Shown here: positions 7,286 to 14,879 of the stretch, piece by piece
Position numbering within the stretch: the first letter of the stretch is position 1
Layout: every line of letters begins with the position of its first letter
From: a virus
DNA: 64,000 nt
IMG/VR virus record: IMGVR_UViG_3300032163_000003
Span: 1-64,000 of that record
Reading direction: 5' to 3' (one strand)
Program-made: the position numbers and the translations under genes
Notes under the pieces: model-generated
The model's input: the letters and a program-made list of their open reading frames with translations, nothing else
Told to the model about the DNA's origin: nothing
Databases searched by the model: none

Positions 7286-7683
7286 TTTTTCGCTCCTTCG
7301 ATTAAAGATTTGATATAGTCATAACATTTTCTACAGACAACTTTATGTCTTTCAGATGGTTCAATATATTTTTCCCATTCTTCGTCTGAGACATGAAAAA
7401 ATCCCGGCCACAATTTCCCACAGTAAGAACACAGACTCGGCCAAAGAATGTATGAAATTCTACCTTCTTTTTCCAGAAGTTTTAACCATCTTTCTTCTTG
7501 TACTTTTGTTAATCCATGACTGTATGTCCATGTTCCAGGAGAACAGTTGATGCTCAACTTCTTATAAACACATCCACAAGTTATCAACTGTCCTCCACAC
7601 CACGGACAACTTTCCATGTCGCATCCCAAATGATGAATCTCTCCTTCTTTGCAATTACAATCGTAACATCTTTTTTCTTTCAT
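7282..7683 (-). CDS. Multi-zinc-ribbon hypothetical protein
   Basis: A 133-aa protein with several CxxC knuckles: CYDCNC near residue 6, CPWCGGQLITCGC near 26-38, CSYCGKLW near 86 and CRKCYDY near 117. It could bind two or more zinc ions. HLGCDMESCPWCGG resembles zinc-ribbon proteins common in bacteria and phages. Function unknown; likely nucleic-acid or protein binding. Confidence 0.6.
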   Translation of the reverse strand: MKEKRCYDCNCKEGEIHHLGCDMESCPWCGGQLITCGCVYKKLSINCSPGTWTYSHGLTKVQEERWLKLLEKEGRISYILWPSLCSYCGKLWPGFFHVSDEEWEKYIEPSERHKVVCRKCYDYIKSLIEGAKK

Positions 7684-7799
7684 ATTCCTCCTTTACAATA
7701 ATTTTTATCTTATGTTCTAAACAACAGAAAACCTAGAATGTATGAATTATGTAGCGTCTGGAAAACAGAATTCTCATAAAGAGTGGAAGTGTGAACGAG

Positions 7800-8786
7800 T
7801 TAAAGACCAAGCGGACAACAAGCTGGATCTTTTGTAAGAACTTCTCTAAACTTTTTGAATGACTCTCCATTTTTCCAGACTTCTTTGATTGAGTCATTTC
7901 TAATTGAAATTCCGTACTGGTCATGATTCCCAAAAGAACACGGAATTAATTTCATATCTGAACTTACATACACACTAGCTCGGGCCGCCTCGCAAGTGTC
8001 TACGTATTGTTCCTGTTCTTTGGGGAACATATTTAGTTTCTTAATTTTATTAACAAGACAGCTGTCAAGCCCAATTTTAAACGAAGTCTTTCCAGAAGTC
8101 ATCAACGCAGCGAGTTTCTTAATCTGATACTCAGTTGGAACTTCATTTTCTAAACTTTTTCCTCTTCCTTGCGGTTTAAAAAGAAGAAAAATAACTGCGT
8201 TTAGTTTGTTTAGATCTACTTTCCCCCCCCAAACATCTTCGCCCTCAAGAACATCTACTGCTCTAAGTAATCGGCTAGTAGATAATACAAAGTGAATATT
8301 TGTTTTGATTTTTGCCTCTTGAAATTTTCTAATAGCTTCATATGTAAAGTTCTGACTATAATCACTAACTGCAACTGCTCCAGCCTGTTTAGAAATCTCA
8401 ATAGCCTCATCAGTCAACCCATTTCCACTAGTTGTATAATTAGGAATGATATTTTTCGACCTTGTATATTCGATAATCTCTTTAAAGTTTTCATGGAGGT
8501 TTGGATCTCCTTTCCCACCAAGAGCAACTTGCATTACCAATGGAAATACTGCATCAATAATCTTTTTGTAATCTTCTAGTTTCATGTTCGCACCTTTGTT
8601 CTCTCCCTGATAACAAAAAGAACAAGAGTTCAAACAATTTCCCATGATTCCAATGTCCATTAAAGATGGAAAATCTAGAATAAAAGGATCAGGGTTTCCA
8701 TTAATTCCAGACGTAACTTCCATCCCAGTTTTGGGATTAAAAATAATCGCATACTTATCTGTTCTCACTACTTTTAGCATATCCAT
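7800..8786 (-). CDS. Radical SAM protein with SPASM-like cysteine tail
   Basis: A 328-aa protein. GNCLNSCSFCYQGENKG (about residues 48-64) is the radical SAM CxxxCxxC cluster motif, followed by the SAM-binding-like VALGGKGDPNL. A second cysteine set lies in the C-terminal third (DSCLVNK, DTCEAARASV, LIPCSFGN, PACCPL), typical of SPASM/twitch auxiliary clusters that act on peptides or proteins. The gene follows a small Cys protein with overlapping starts. The substrate is unknown and no obvious precursor peptide is adjacent. Radical SAM genes are uncommon in tail-phage accessory regions. Confidence 0.85.
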   Translation of the reverse strand: MDMLKVVRTDKYAIIFNPKTGMEVTSGINGNPDPFILDFPSLMDIGIMGNCLNSCSFCYQGENKGANMKLEDYKKIIDAVFPLVMQVALGGKGDPNLHENFKEIIEYTRSKNIIPNYTTSGNGLTDEAIEISKQAGAVAVSDYSQNFTYEAIRKFQEAKIKTNIHFVLSTSRLLRAVDVLEGEDVWGGKVDLNKLNAVIFLLFKPQGRGKSLENEVPTEYQIKKLAALMTSGKTSFKIGLDSCLVNKIKKLNMFPKEQEQYVDTCEAARASVYVSSDMKLIPCSFGNHDQYGISIRNDSIKEVWKNGESFKKFREVLTKDPACCPLGL

Positions 8787-9021
8787 CTTTTTCCTTTCTT
8801 AGAATTTCTAAAATCTCTTCTATTACTATTTTACCTCTACCAATACCAAAAGTCATAATTTTATCTTCTTCTTCCCTCCATTTATTGAACATATCACAAA
8901 TCTCTTTTATACGGACATTTCCATTTATCAAAAAATGAGCACACGTAAGTCTAAATAAACAAGTAAAACACGGAAGACTTTTTACATGCCTTCTAAGCTC
9001 CTCCTTTTGGTCCTTTTTCAT
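8755..9021 (-). CDS. Small Cys-motif protein overlapping the radical SAM gene
   Basis: An 88-aa protein with the knuckle PCFTCLFRLTC (residues 17-27), a member of the CxxCx5C group seen repeatedly in this genome. The rest is helical and charged. Its end overlaps the radical SAM start by 32 bases, so the two are probably co-translated. A partner or accessory role for the radical SAM enzyme is possible but unproven. Confidence 0.55.
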   Translation of the reverse strand: MKKDQKEELRRHVKSLPCFTCLFRLTCAHFLINGNVRIKEICDMFNKWREEEDKIMTFGIGRGKIVIEEILEILRKEKDGYAKSSENR

Positions 9022-9054
9022 TTCCTCCGAATGTTTTTCATAAAGTTTTATTAT

Positions 9055-9213
9055 TCAATCCCTCCTTCCTAGTTCAATAAAAATTTGTACTCTCTTTGCG
9101 TCTTCCTTACTAATTTCAAAAATCTTTTTTGTGTCTATAGCTATAAATCTTAGATCTTCGTACTCGTTTTCTTGAGAAACATTTTCCTTTTCTTGTTCCG
9201 ATTCTTGTCTCAT
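9055..9213 (-). CDS. Very small acidic protein (52 aa)
   Basis: Starts MRQESEQEKENVSQE behind an AGGAGGAATTT ribosome binding site, which decides this start over one further upstream. It is acidic and charged and not recognised. Confidence 0.5.
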   Translation of the reverse strand: MRQESEQEKENVSQENEYEDLRFIAIDTKKIFEISKEDAKRVQIFIELGRRD

Positions 9214-9338
9214 AAATTCCTCCTGAAAGAGAGGGGGAAGCCCAACCTTTTGGACCAGAAACAATTTACTTTCTGGAAGGAGGCGGTCGGACTTCCCCAC
9301 CCAATCGAAAAAATATTTAGTTTCCCATCATCATAAAG

Positions 9339-9350
9339 TTATATATATAG
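9339..9350 (+). promoter_or_regulatory. TATATATATAG promoter element before structured RNA
   Basis: TTATATATATAG followed by TTTGGAAAGGATA. The same AT box with a following GAAAGGATA-like segment recurs at strand switches elsewhere in the window. The RNA fold begins 19 bases downstream on the plus strand, fitting a -10-type element. The AT core is nearly palindromic, so a minus-strand promoter for the gene ending at 9055 is also possible. Confidence 0.5.
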
Positions 9351-9368
9351 TTTGGAAAGGATAAAAAG

Positions 9369-9489
9369 TTCTAACGCGCAACAATAAGAGACCTACAGTA
9401 GTGGGCACAGTCTCTCGGGCATTCCGGCTAGAATATGGGATGCCTCCCACCCACACTTCCCGGCCTTACGGCATTGTTACGCGTTAGAA
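9369..9489 (+). ncRNA. Structured non-coding RNA closed by a long stem
   Basis: TTCTAACGCG-c-AACAAT at the 5' side pairs with ATTGTT-a-CGCGTTAGAA at the 3' side (16 pairs, one mismatch). Inside are AGAGAC/GTCTCT (9387-9392 with 9410-9415), GGCATTCC/GGGATGCC (9418-9425 with 9437-9444) and a small GCC-TTAC-GGC hairpin. GTGGG in the first loop could pair with CCCAC at 9446-9450 (pseudoknot). No ORF covers it. A promoter-like box precedes it and a T-rich stretch follows on the plus strand, but the neighbouring genes run on the minus strand, so orientation is not settled. It does not look like tRNA, and I do not recognise a known family. Confidence 0.65.
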
Positions 9490-9493
9490 TCGT

Positions 9494-9934
9494 TCACTTT
9501 TTCTTTGGACAGAATCCGGTTGTAGGAGCGCAGCAATTATTTGGATAAACCGGACACTTAGAAAGATCGTCAGAAAAGTTACACCTTCGAAGGGTTGCTT
9601 GAATTCCCAAAAGTCTAATTGGGTCATTCAAACTTTTAACTCCAAAAGATGCATGTTTGGATCCAAAAATCCTACCAAAAGCTGCAGTAGCAATTTCATC
9701 TATAGCATTGTTAATTGCTCTTAGCACATTCTCTCTAAGGATTTCTTTTTCTTCTTTTGTTAAGATTCTTCCAACAAATACTTGATCACCATCATCTAGT
9801 CTCGACGAGAATTCATAATAGAATTCTTCTATTAGTGGAATTTTGAGCTGACCGATCTTACTTCTTTGACGAACATCAAGAGATCTCTCGATTTCCCGCC
9901 AGTCATCTTTTGTTAATTCTCTGATTTGATTCAT
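9494..9934 (-). CDS. Hypothetical protein with C-terminal Cys cluster
   Basis: A 146-aa helical protein. The tail has CNFSDDLSKCPVYPNNCCAP and FCPKKK, five cysteines that may hold zinc or disulphides. NNAIDEIATAAFGRIFGSKH is a predicted amphipathic helix. Not recognised. It is the next gene after a membrane protein with a related Cys-rich end, separated by a single TAA/ATG junction. Confidence 0.55.
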   Translation of the reverse strand: MNQIRELTKDDWREIERSLDVRQRSKIGQLKIPLIEEFYYEFSSRLDDGDQVFVGRILTKEEKEILRENVLRAINNAIDEIATAAFGRIFGSKHASFGVKSLNDPIRLLGIQATLRRCNFSDDLSKCPVYPNNCCAPTTGFCPKKK

Positions 9935-10390
9935 TTATTTTGTTTCCTCCTTTGGATTCACGGTAGCAAAGTCGTGAGTTCGTTTGGCTTTCTTCCAGTC
10001 CATATTTTGGTCAGTGATTTGGAACATCCTACACTTTGAACATCCTTTTGGAATGTCACTTGAATATTCTTTGTATTGACAATTCGAGTAAATGCAAAGT
10101 GTTGTATTTTTGGTTACTCTTTCGTTTCGACACCAAATATGATGTTGTTTCGCAATCTTTTGGATCCCTTGGTAAATTCCCTCCTCTTCGGATAGTTTTA
10201 AAGCTTCCACTTTTGTTTTTCCTAATTGAATCCTTCTGCGAATCTGAGCGAGTGATTCAAGGAATATCGCTGTTGGAGGAATCGCTAGAAGGAATTGCCA
10301 AAGCATAGTAGCGTTCCAGTAGATTTCGACATATTTTTGAACTAGGTACGCTACTCCGAAGCCGCCTACTACTGAGATCAGTCTTAACAT
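9935..10390 (-). CDS. Membrane protein with Cys-rich soluble domain
   Basis: A 151-aa protein. Residues 1-45 hold hydrophobic stretches (VGGFGVAYLVQKYV; MLWQFLLAIPPTAIFL) forming one or two spans. The soluble part contains WCRN, CIYSNCQYKE and GCSKCRMF, a cysteine pattern like iron-sulphur or zinc sites. The ATG lies just inside the end of the CCA-adding enzyme gene. Function unknown. Confidence 0.55.
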   Translation of the reverse strand: MLRLISVVGGFGVAYLVQKYVEIYWNATMLWQFLLAIPPTAIFLESLAQIRRRIQLGKTKVEALKLSEEEGIYQGIQKIAKQHHIWCRNERVTKNTTLCIYSNCQYKEYSSDIPKGCSKCRMFQITDQNMDWKKAKRTHDFATVNPKEETK

Positions 10391-11733
10391 AAATCTTTCC
10401 TCCTAGCGATTTCTACCAACAGAGTTTCTCGCACGTTTTTGTCAGGATCGTCCAGAACAAGTTCTAATAGTTCCTTTAAGACTTTCCCAACTTGTGGACT
10501 TGGTTTGATTTTAAGGATTTCCATTACATCGAGTCCATTAACTTCCAAATCTTTTACTGTTAATGCAAGGTTCTTTGGGCGTCGTAGTTCTACCCAAAAC
10601 TTTCTGGCAAGCTCCTTCGCAGAACTAATCGACCTGTTTACATCTTCTCGAAGGTTTCCCGCTTTGTCAGCAAGTCGCAATCTTACCAAATCTTTCCAAC
10701 TGAGATTCACTTCATGAAGATCCTTAAGCAAACGTCTAGTTGCTTTTGGTCCCATACCTTTCGGCATACGCATGTGGAACTTGATAAGATTAGAAACATA
10801 ACTAATATCTTCCTTTGAAAATCTTAGGTTGCTTAATTCTTTAGATACGATCTCAGCTCCAAAATCTTCATGCTCCTTAAACCAGATTTCTCCAGTTTGA
10901 GGATTGATAGACGCAGCAGGAGCCTTTCCTACGTCATGAAGATAGCCAGTCAACTTCAAAAGGAGGTTCTTGGTTGAGATCGAATCTCCAGTCAAAATGT
11001 TATGATCCCAGATCGATTCCTGGTGCCACCTACCACCATCTACGCCCCAAGATTCTTCTAGAGATGGGAAGATATATTTTAAAGCACCGATCTCATGTAA
11101 TGTCTGAAAGAATATCCCAGTTTTGGATATTTCCATTGCTTTCAGAATTTCCAGTTGGATCCGTTCTGGAGCTACGAAAGTCTCAACTAAGTCAGCGTAT
11201 TTTACTAACGCTTCCTTGGTGTCTGGATGAAATGATCCTTCAATCTTCGCAAGAAACCTACAAGCTCGGATTATTCTATTTGGATCTTCACGAATCCGAT
11301 CTTTGGGATTTCTTACAAACTTCACAACTTTATCTTGAAGATCCTTAACTCCACCAAAGAAGTCGTGAATCTGGTGAGTGAATGGTTCAAGGTACAAGGC
11401 GTTAAATGTAAAATCTCTCCTCTCTGCGTCCTCTAACATTGTCCCTGTTGTGACCTTAACATTCTTATCAGAAAGACCAAAATATCGATCCTTCCGAAAA
11501 GTGGCCACTTCTATCCTGTTAACCAGAACAACCCCAAAACTTTTTCCTACGAGATCAAGTTTCTGGTCAGCAAACAATCTCATTATCTCATCCGGCGACG
11601 CAGATGTAGAAATATCTACGTCGTCATTTTCTTCGCCAAGAAATTTATCTCTAACATACCCTCCAACGAAGAAAGCCTCAAATCCATTATTCTGTAAACG
11701 GAATAGGATCTGAAGTGGATTCATCTGCGTCAC
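10384..11733 (-). CDS. cca: CCA-adding enzyme / tRNA nucleotidyltransferase
   Basis: A 449-aa class II tRNA nucleotidyltransferase that adds or repairs the 3' CCA of tRNAs using CTP and ATP. Visible motifs are the head GGYVRDKFLGEENDDVDIST (G-G, then D-x-D metal ligands), RRDFTFNAL, and the neck motif EDPNRIIRACRF. A C-terminal HD-type domain follows (LHDVGK about residue 266, then KEHEDFGAEIV), as in bacterial enzymes with phosphohydrolase tails. Length is normal. The phage tRNA-Met gene here lacks an encoded CCA, so this enzyme has a direct substrate, and it fits the RtcB/RlaP/RNA-ligase repair set. Confidence 0.93.
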   Translation of the reverse strand: MTQMNPLQILFRLQNNGFEAFFVGGYVRDKFLGEENDDVDISTSASPDEIMRLFADQKLDLVGKSFGVVLVNRIEVATFRKDRYFGLSDKNVKVTTGTMLEDAERRDFTFNALYLEPFTHQIHDFFGGVKDLQDKVVKFVRNPKDRIREDPNRIIRACRFLAKIEGSFHPDTKEALVKYADLVETFVAPERIQLEILKAMEISKTGIFFQTLHEIGALKYIFPSLEESWGVDGGRWHQESIWDHNILTGDSISTKNLLLKLTGYLHDVGKAPAASINPQTGEIWFKEHEDFGAEIVSKELSNLRFSKEDISYVSNLIKFHMRMPKGMGPKATRRLLKDLHEVNLSWKDLVRLRLADKAGNLREDVNRSISSAKELARKFWVELRRPKNLALTVKDLEVNGLDVMEILKIKPSPQVGKVLKELLELVLDDPDKNVRETLLVEIARRKDLC

Positions 11734-11764
11734 CTCCTTTTATTCAAAATTATTTTCCTTCATC

Positions 11765-11965
11765 TTATCCTTTCTTTCCGACAGTCTTCTCCACATAAAC
11801 GTACTCAGAATTCATTTCGGAAGGTCTGACGTTGCTTAATCGTTGAATTAGTTCTGAATCAAGCAATTCTTTTAAAGATGCATCAGTTTCATCATTCCAG
11901 AGATCGGGAGCATACACAAACCAACCCCTACTAACTATTTCGTTAAGTATTTCTGTCGCTTTCAT
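11765..11965 (-). CDS. Small hypothetical protein (66 aa)
   Basis: MKATEILNEIVSRGWFVYAP... is a short mixed alpha/beta protein; not recognised. It is the first gene of the leftward unit. Its upstream DNA carries GAAAGGAG and, further up, the TATATATATTTCTTAATGAG promoter-like element. Confidence 0.55.
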   Translation of the reverse strand: MKATEILNEIVSRGWFVYAPDLWNDETDASLKELLDSELIQRLSNVRPSEMNSEYVYVEKTVGKKG

Positions 11966-12005
11966 TTTTTACTCCTTTCTTTAATCTTTAATTAAACTCA
12001 TTAAG

Positions 12006-12017
12006 AAATATATATAG
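12006..12017. promoter_or_regulatory. Divergent TATATATA promoter element
   Basis: AAATATATATAG lies in the 130-base gap between the leftward and rightward units. Read on the minus strand it is CTATATATATTTCTTAATG, close to the elements at 28578 and 52627. It may drive either direction or both. Confidence 0.5.
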
Positions 12018-12095
12018 TTCTAACTATCCTTCTTGGAGGGAATTTAGAACAAATTATAAATCATTTGTTACTACGGTTTACGTAAAGGACCAACC

Positions 12096-12614
12096 ATGAA
12101 GCCGCTTAGAAAAATACAAAGAAATAGAGAGGTTAGAACACTTGAATTGGAGTATCTGTACAGTAGTGGAAAAACATGGTCGGATAAGTATTTGAAGAAA
12201 AGAAAATTAGTTATTGAAGAAGAGATTAAACAGTTCGGATCTGATCCAAAGAGAGTTTTAGTTGATTTTGATAAAACAATACATACTTACTCTCACGGAA
12301 TCGGAGACGGAACTATTTATGACAAACCAATTGACGGAGCAAGAGAATCATTACAGCAACTTATGAACGAAGGGTATGAAGTTTGTATCTTTACAGCAAG
12401 AGTTTGTAGAGAAAATAGAAAAAGCGATCAAGAGTGGAAAGACCAAATAAGAATGGTTAAAGATTGGTTAGAAAAACATAATATTCCTTATAATAGAATT
12501 ACTGACAAAAAGTTAGCTGCAACTGCGATTATTGATGACAGAGCAGTTCATTTTACAGGTGATTGGTCCAAAGCGTTACAAGAATTAAAAGACATTGAAC
12601 ATAGTAATATTTAA
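12096..12614 (+). CDS. HAD-superfamily phosphatase-like protein
   Basis: A 172-aa protein. VLVDFDKTI (residues 55-63) is HAD motif I (DxDxT, with K in place of G), CIFTARV is motif II, and KLAATAIIDDRAVHFTG is motifs III/IV with the acidic DD pair. About 45 N-terminal residues are a basic helix. Similar phage HAD proteins are related to the 3'-phosphatase half of polynucleotide kinases, so it could trim RNA or nucleotide phosphates in the repair set, but the substrate is not visible. First gene of the rightward unit. Confidence 0.75.
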   Translation: MKPLRKIQRNREVRTLELEYLYSSGKTWSDKYLKKRKLVIEEEIKQFGSDPKRVLVDFDKTIHTYSHGIGDGTIYDKPIDGARESLQQLMNEGYEVCIFTARVCRENRKSDQEWKDQIRMVKDWLEKHNIPYNRITDKKLAATAIIDDRAVHFTGDWSKALQELKDIEHSNI

Positions 12615-12654
12615 GAACAAATTAATATACGAGAAAGAATGGAGGTAAAAGGTA

Positions 12655-13389
12655 ATGAAAAGTTCGTTTTCCGTTTTAAACCAAAACGTTGTCACAAGAA
12701 AATTTGGTGGAACTAGAGCAGGGGCTGCTGAACCCTATGTAACTGGATATTTCTTCTCATATTTTCAGAATCTTCCGCCAGAACTAACTTCAATAGTATC
12801 AGAAATCGCTGGATATTCTCTTATGGAGACAGATATTAAAAACATTCTGGCTGCTACAACATTAAACGTAACCCCACCGGGAGGAACTCTAAATAAAGTA
12901 GATTTTACAGGTCTTGGTGGAATTAAGTGGGCAGTTCCTGGAAGCATTGACTACGGCAATGAAGTTACAGTAAGATTCTTTGAATTCCAGGGAACTCCGC
13001 TTCTACACATTCTACATGGCTGGGTAAAGTTAATTAGAGATTATAGATATGGTATTTCTGACAGATTGATTTCTGGGGAATCCACTGATGGTTATATGAA
13101 AAAGACTTACGCCGGTTCTTTATTCTTCTGGACAACTGCGCCAGATGGAGTAACTGTGCAATATTATGCTGCTTATGACGGGATATTCCCAAACAAAGAT
13201 CCTCAGGATCTATTCACCAGTGACATTGACACTGTTGGAAGACTTGACCTTGAAATCGGATTCAACGTTGACTATATATGGCATGAAGATTGGGTTAAAA
13301 AATTCTGTCAAAAGAAATCTGATGATTGGAGAGGATTAATGCACGCAGTTATTCCGGGTTACGGTCAAACAAGTACTGGAGGATTTTAA
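12655..13389 (+). CDS. Virion protein, probable tail-tube-like
   Basis: A 244-aa beta-rich protein. SIDYGNEVTVRFFEFQGTPL followed by LLHILHGWVKLIRDYRYG resembles the 'linear strand, then W helix' core of gp19-like tail tube proteins. Position supports this: it directly precedes a gene with a probable frameshift extension, as tail tube genes precede assembly chaperones in many phages. The ribosome binding site is GGAGGTAAAAGGTA. It could instead be another tube-fold baseplate protein. Confidence 0.5.
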   Translation: MKSSFSVLNQNVVTRKFGGTRAGAAEPYVTGYFFSYFQNLPPELTSIVSEIAGYSLMETDIKNILAATTLNVTPPGGTLNKVDFTGLGGIKWAVPGSIDYGNEVTVRFFEFQGTPLLHILHGWVKLIRDYRYGISDRLISGESTDGYMKKTYAGSLFFWTTAPDGVTVQYYAAYDGIFPNKDPQDLFTSDIDTVGRLDLEIGFNVDYIWHEDWVKKFCQKKSDDWRGLMHAVIPGYGQTSTGGF

Positions 13390-13451
13390 CCCTAACTTTA
13401 TTTTTTGAGAATTTCTATTAACTAAACAAATCGAAGAAAGGAGATAGAAAA

Positions 13452-14240
13452 ATGTTTACTGGTTTTAATTTAAAGTACCCCGAGTATGAAGTCATAACGC
13501 CACAAACAAAAAAGTCTTTTACAATTCGGACACTAAATGTTCAAGAAGAGGAAAGACTAAAAGCAAGTTTAATAACACCAGCTAAAATTACTGAGCATCT
13601 AAACAAATGTATTTATGAAGCACTTGTTCAGAAACCTGAATCAGTTACAGAATTTTCGTCGTTCTTAAAAACAACTACTTTAAAAGATAGAGAAGCTCTT
13701 TTGTATGGGCTTTATCATATTACTTACGAAGACATTAGGAACTACGATATTAAATGCGGATCTTGTAAAAAAGATTATCCAGTTACAGTTAAAGCTTCTG
13801 ATATTTTTAATATCAATCCATATCCAGGAGACGATATACTTACTAAAAAAGTTAAAGTTTCATTACCTATGTCTCCTGGAGTATCTTGTTTAATTAGACA
13901 GCCTGTACTGCAAGATGAAATAGAGTCAATAAAAAGCTTATCTGGTACTCCTGGTTATACAATGGATCTTCTGTCGGAAACTTTGATTATTGAAAACTTT
14001 GAACAGAATATTGAAGCCCAACTAGAACTAAGTACTATAACTGACAAAGTAGACATAATTTCTGCGTATCAAAGTTTACCAGCTAAAGACAAGAGAGTTA
14101 TCTATGAAAAGTATAATGAAGAGTTTGGTCAGTACAATGTTACTTTAAAAATGAAGTCTTTCTGTAATTTTTGTGGTACTGAGGAGGTATCGACTATTGA
14201 TCTAGTCGAGAACTTTTTTCGAATGGTGTACTCTTCATAG
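13452..14240 (+). CDS. Zinc-knuckle baseplate/tail assembly protein (gp26-like candidate)
   Basis: A 262-aa protein with two CxxC pairs: CGSCKKDYPVTV (about residue 116) and FCNFCGTEEVSTIDL (about 238). The remainder is mixed helix. The architecture and position next to a gp25 homologue recall T4 gp26/gp51 baseplate-hub assembly factors or a tail assembly chaperone. Near its end, AACTTTTTTCGA leads into a long open frame of 74 codons with no start, so a frameshifted longer product is likely. Assignment rests on context. Confidence 0.5.
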   Translation: MFTGFNLKYPEYEVITPQTKKSFTIRTLNVQEEERLKASLITPAKITEHLNKCIYEALVQKPESVTEFSSFLKTTTLKDREALLYGLYHITYEDIRNYDIKCGSCKKDYPVTVKASDIFNINPYPGDDILTKKVKVSLPMSPGVSCLIRQPVLQDEIESIKSLSGTPGYTMDLLSETLIIENFEQNIEAQLELSTITDKVDIISAYQSLPAKDKRVIYEKYNEEFGQYNVTLKMKSFCNFCGTEEVSTIDLVENFFRMVYSS

Positions 14241-14445
14241 TGATCAGATAGATAAATACAAGAAAATTTTACAAGAAAATGTATTTATCTGTATTGAAAC
14301 TTTAAAACAACAATACACTAGTATTATGGAAATGCCGGTTAAGAGACTACATGATTTACTAAGGTGGAAAGCTGATTTAGAAGAAGAGAAAGCTAAGTTA
14401 ATGAAAGAAAAAACTGGTATAGGAAAGAAATCGAGAGGAAAATAA
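14221..14445 (+). CDS. Frameshift extension of the preceding assembly gene
   Basis: A 74-codon open frame (EWCTLHSDQIDKYKKILQEN ... GKKSRGK) with no start codon at its beginning and no ribosome binding site at its internal ATGs. It is entered from the upstream gene by a +1 or -2 shift on the T6 run at 14214-14219, just before that gene's TAG. Its helical, basic C-terminal end is what tail assembly chaperone extensions look like. It fills the otherwise empty gap up to the gp25 gene. Confidence 0.6.
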   Translation, partial: EWCTLHSDQIDKYKKILQENVFICIETLKQQYTSIMEMPVKRLHDLLRWKADLEEEKAKLMKEKTGIGKKSRGK

Positions 14446-14447
14446 AA

Positions 14448-14876
14448 GTGCCAAGTCTATTAGACAAGTTCATAAGAACCACAGTTGGGTCCAAGCATCA
14501 AGACACAGACTATAAGTCTGTGATCAGTCCTTCTGGAGACTTTACAAAGACTATTGGTTTAGAAACTATTCTAAATTCTTGGAATACAATTCTTCAAATT
14601 CCTACAAGAACTTACTTCTTTGATCCTCCTTTTGGTTGTGATATTTTTAAACGAATATTTGATCCTGTTGATCAAATTACTTTAGATTTAATTAAAGATG
14701 AGATTGAGAATCAACTTTTTGGGAATGATGATAGGGCTAGAATAGAAAGCGTTGATGTTAAGTTCTTAAGAAATAAAAAAGGATACACCGTGAATGTTTA
14801 TGTTGTTTACAAAGGAGAAAGGGGAAACGTTAAAGCAACAATTGACGAGACAACATATCTCAATGTGTTAGGATAA
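14448..14876 (+). CDS. Baseplate wedge protein gp25-like
   Basis: A 142-aa member of the gpW/gp25 lysozyme-fold family. SWNTILQIPTRTYFFDPPFG, then IFDPVDQITLDLIKDEIENQ and ARIESVDVKFL, give the family's conserved spacing. In T4 this protein joins the wedge to the sheath-initiating ring. The GTG start follows GAGAGGAAAATAAAA. The neighbouring gp6-like gene confirms a baseplate block. Confidence 0.85.
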   Translation: MPSLLDKFIRTTVGSKHQDTDYKSVISPSGDFTKTIGLETILNSWNTILQIPTRTYFFDPPFGCDIFKRIFDPVDQITLDLIKDEIENQLFGNDDRARIESVDVKFLRNKKGYTVNVYVVYKGERGNVKATIDETTYLNVLG

Positions 14877-14879
14877 ACT

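Noticed and set aside
7733-7933. 66-aa frame overlapping the end of the radical SAM gene
   Set aside because: It is a shadow in another frame, with no ribosome binding site.
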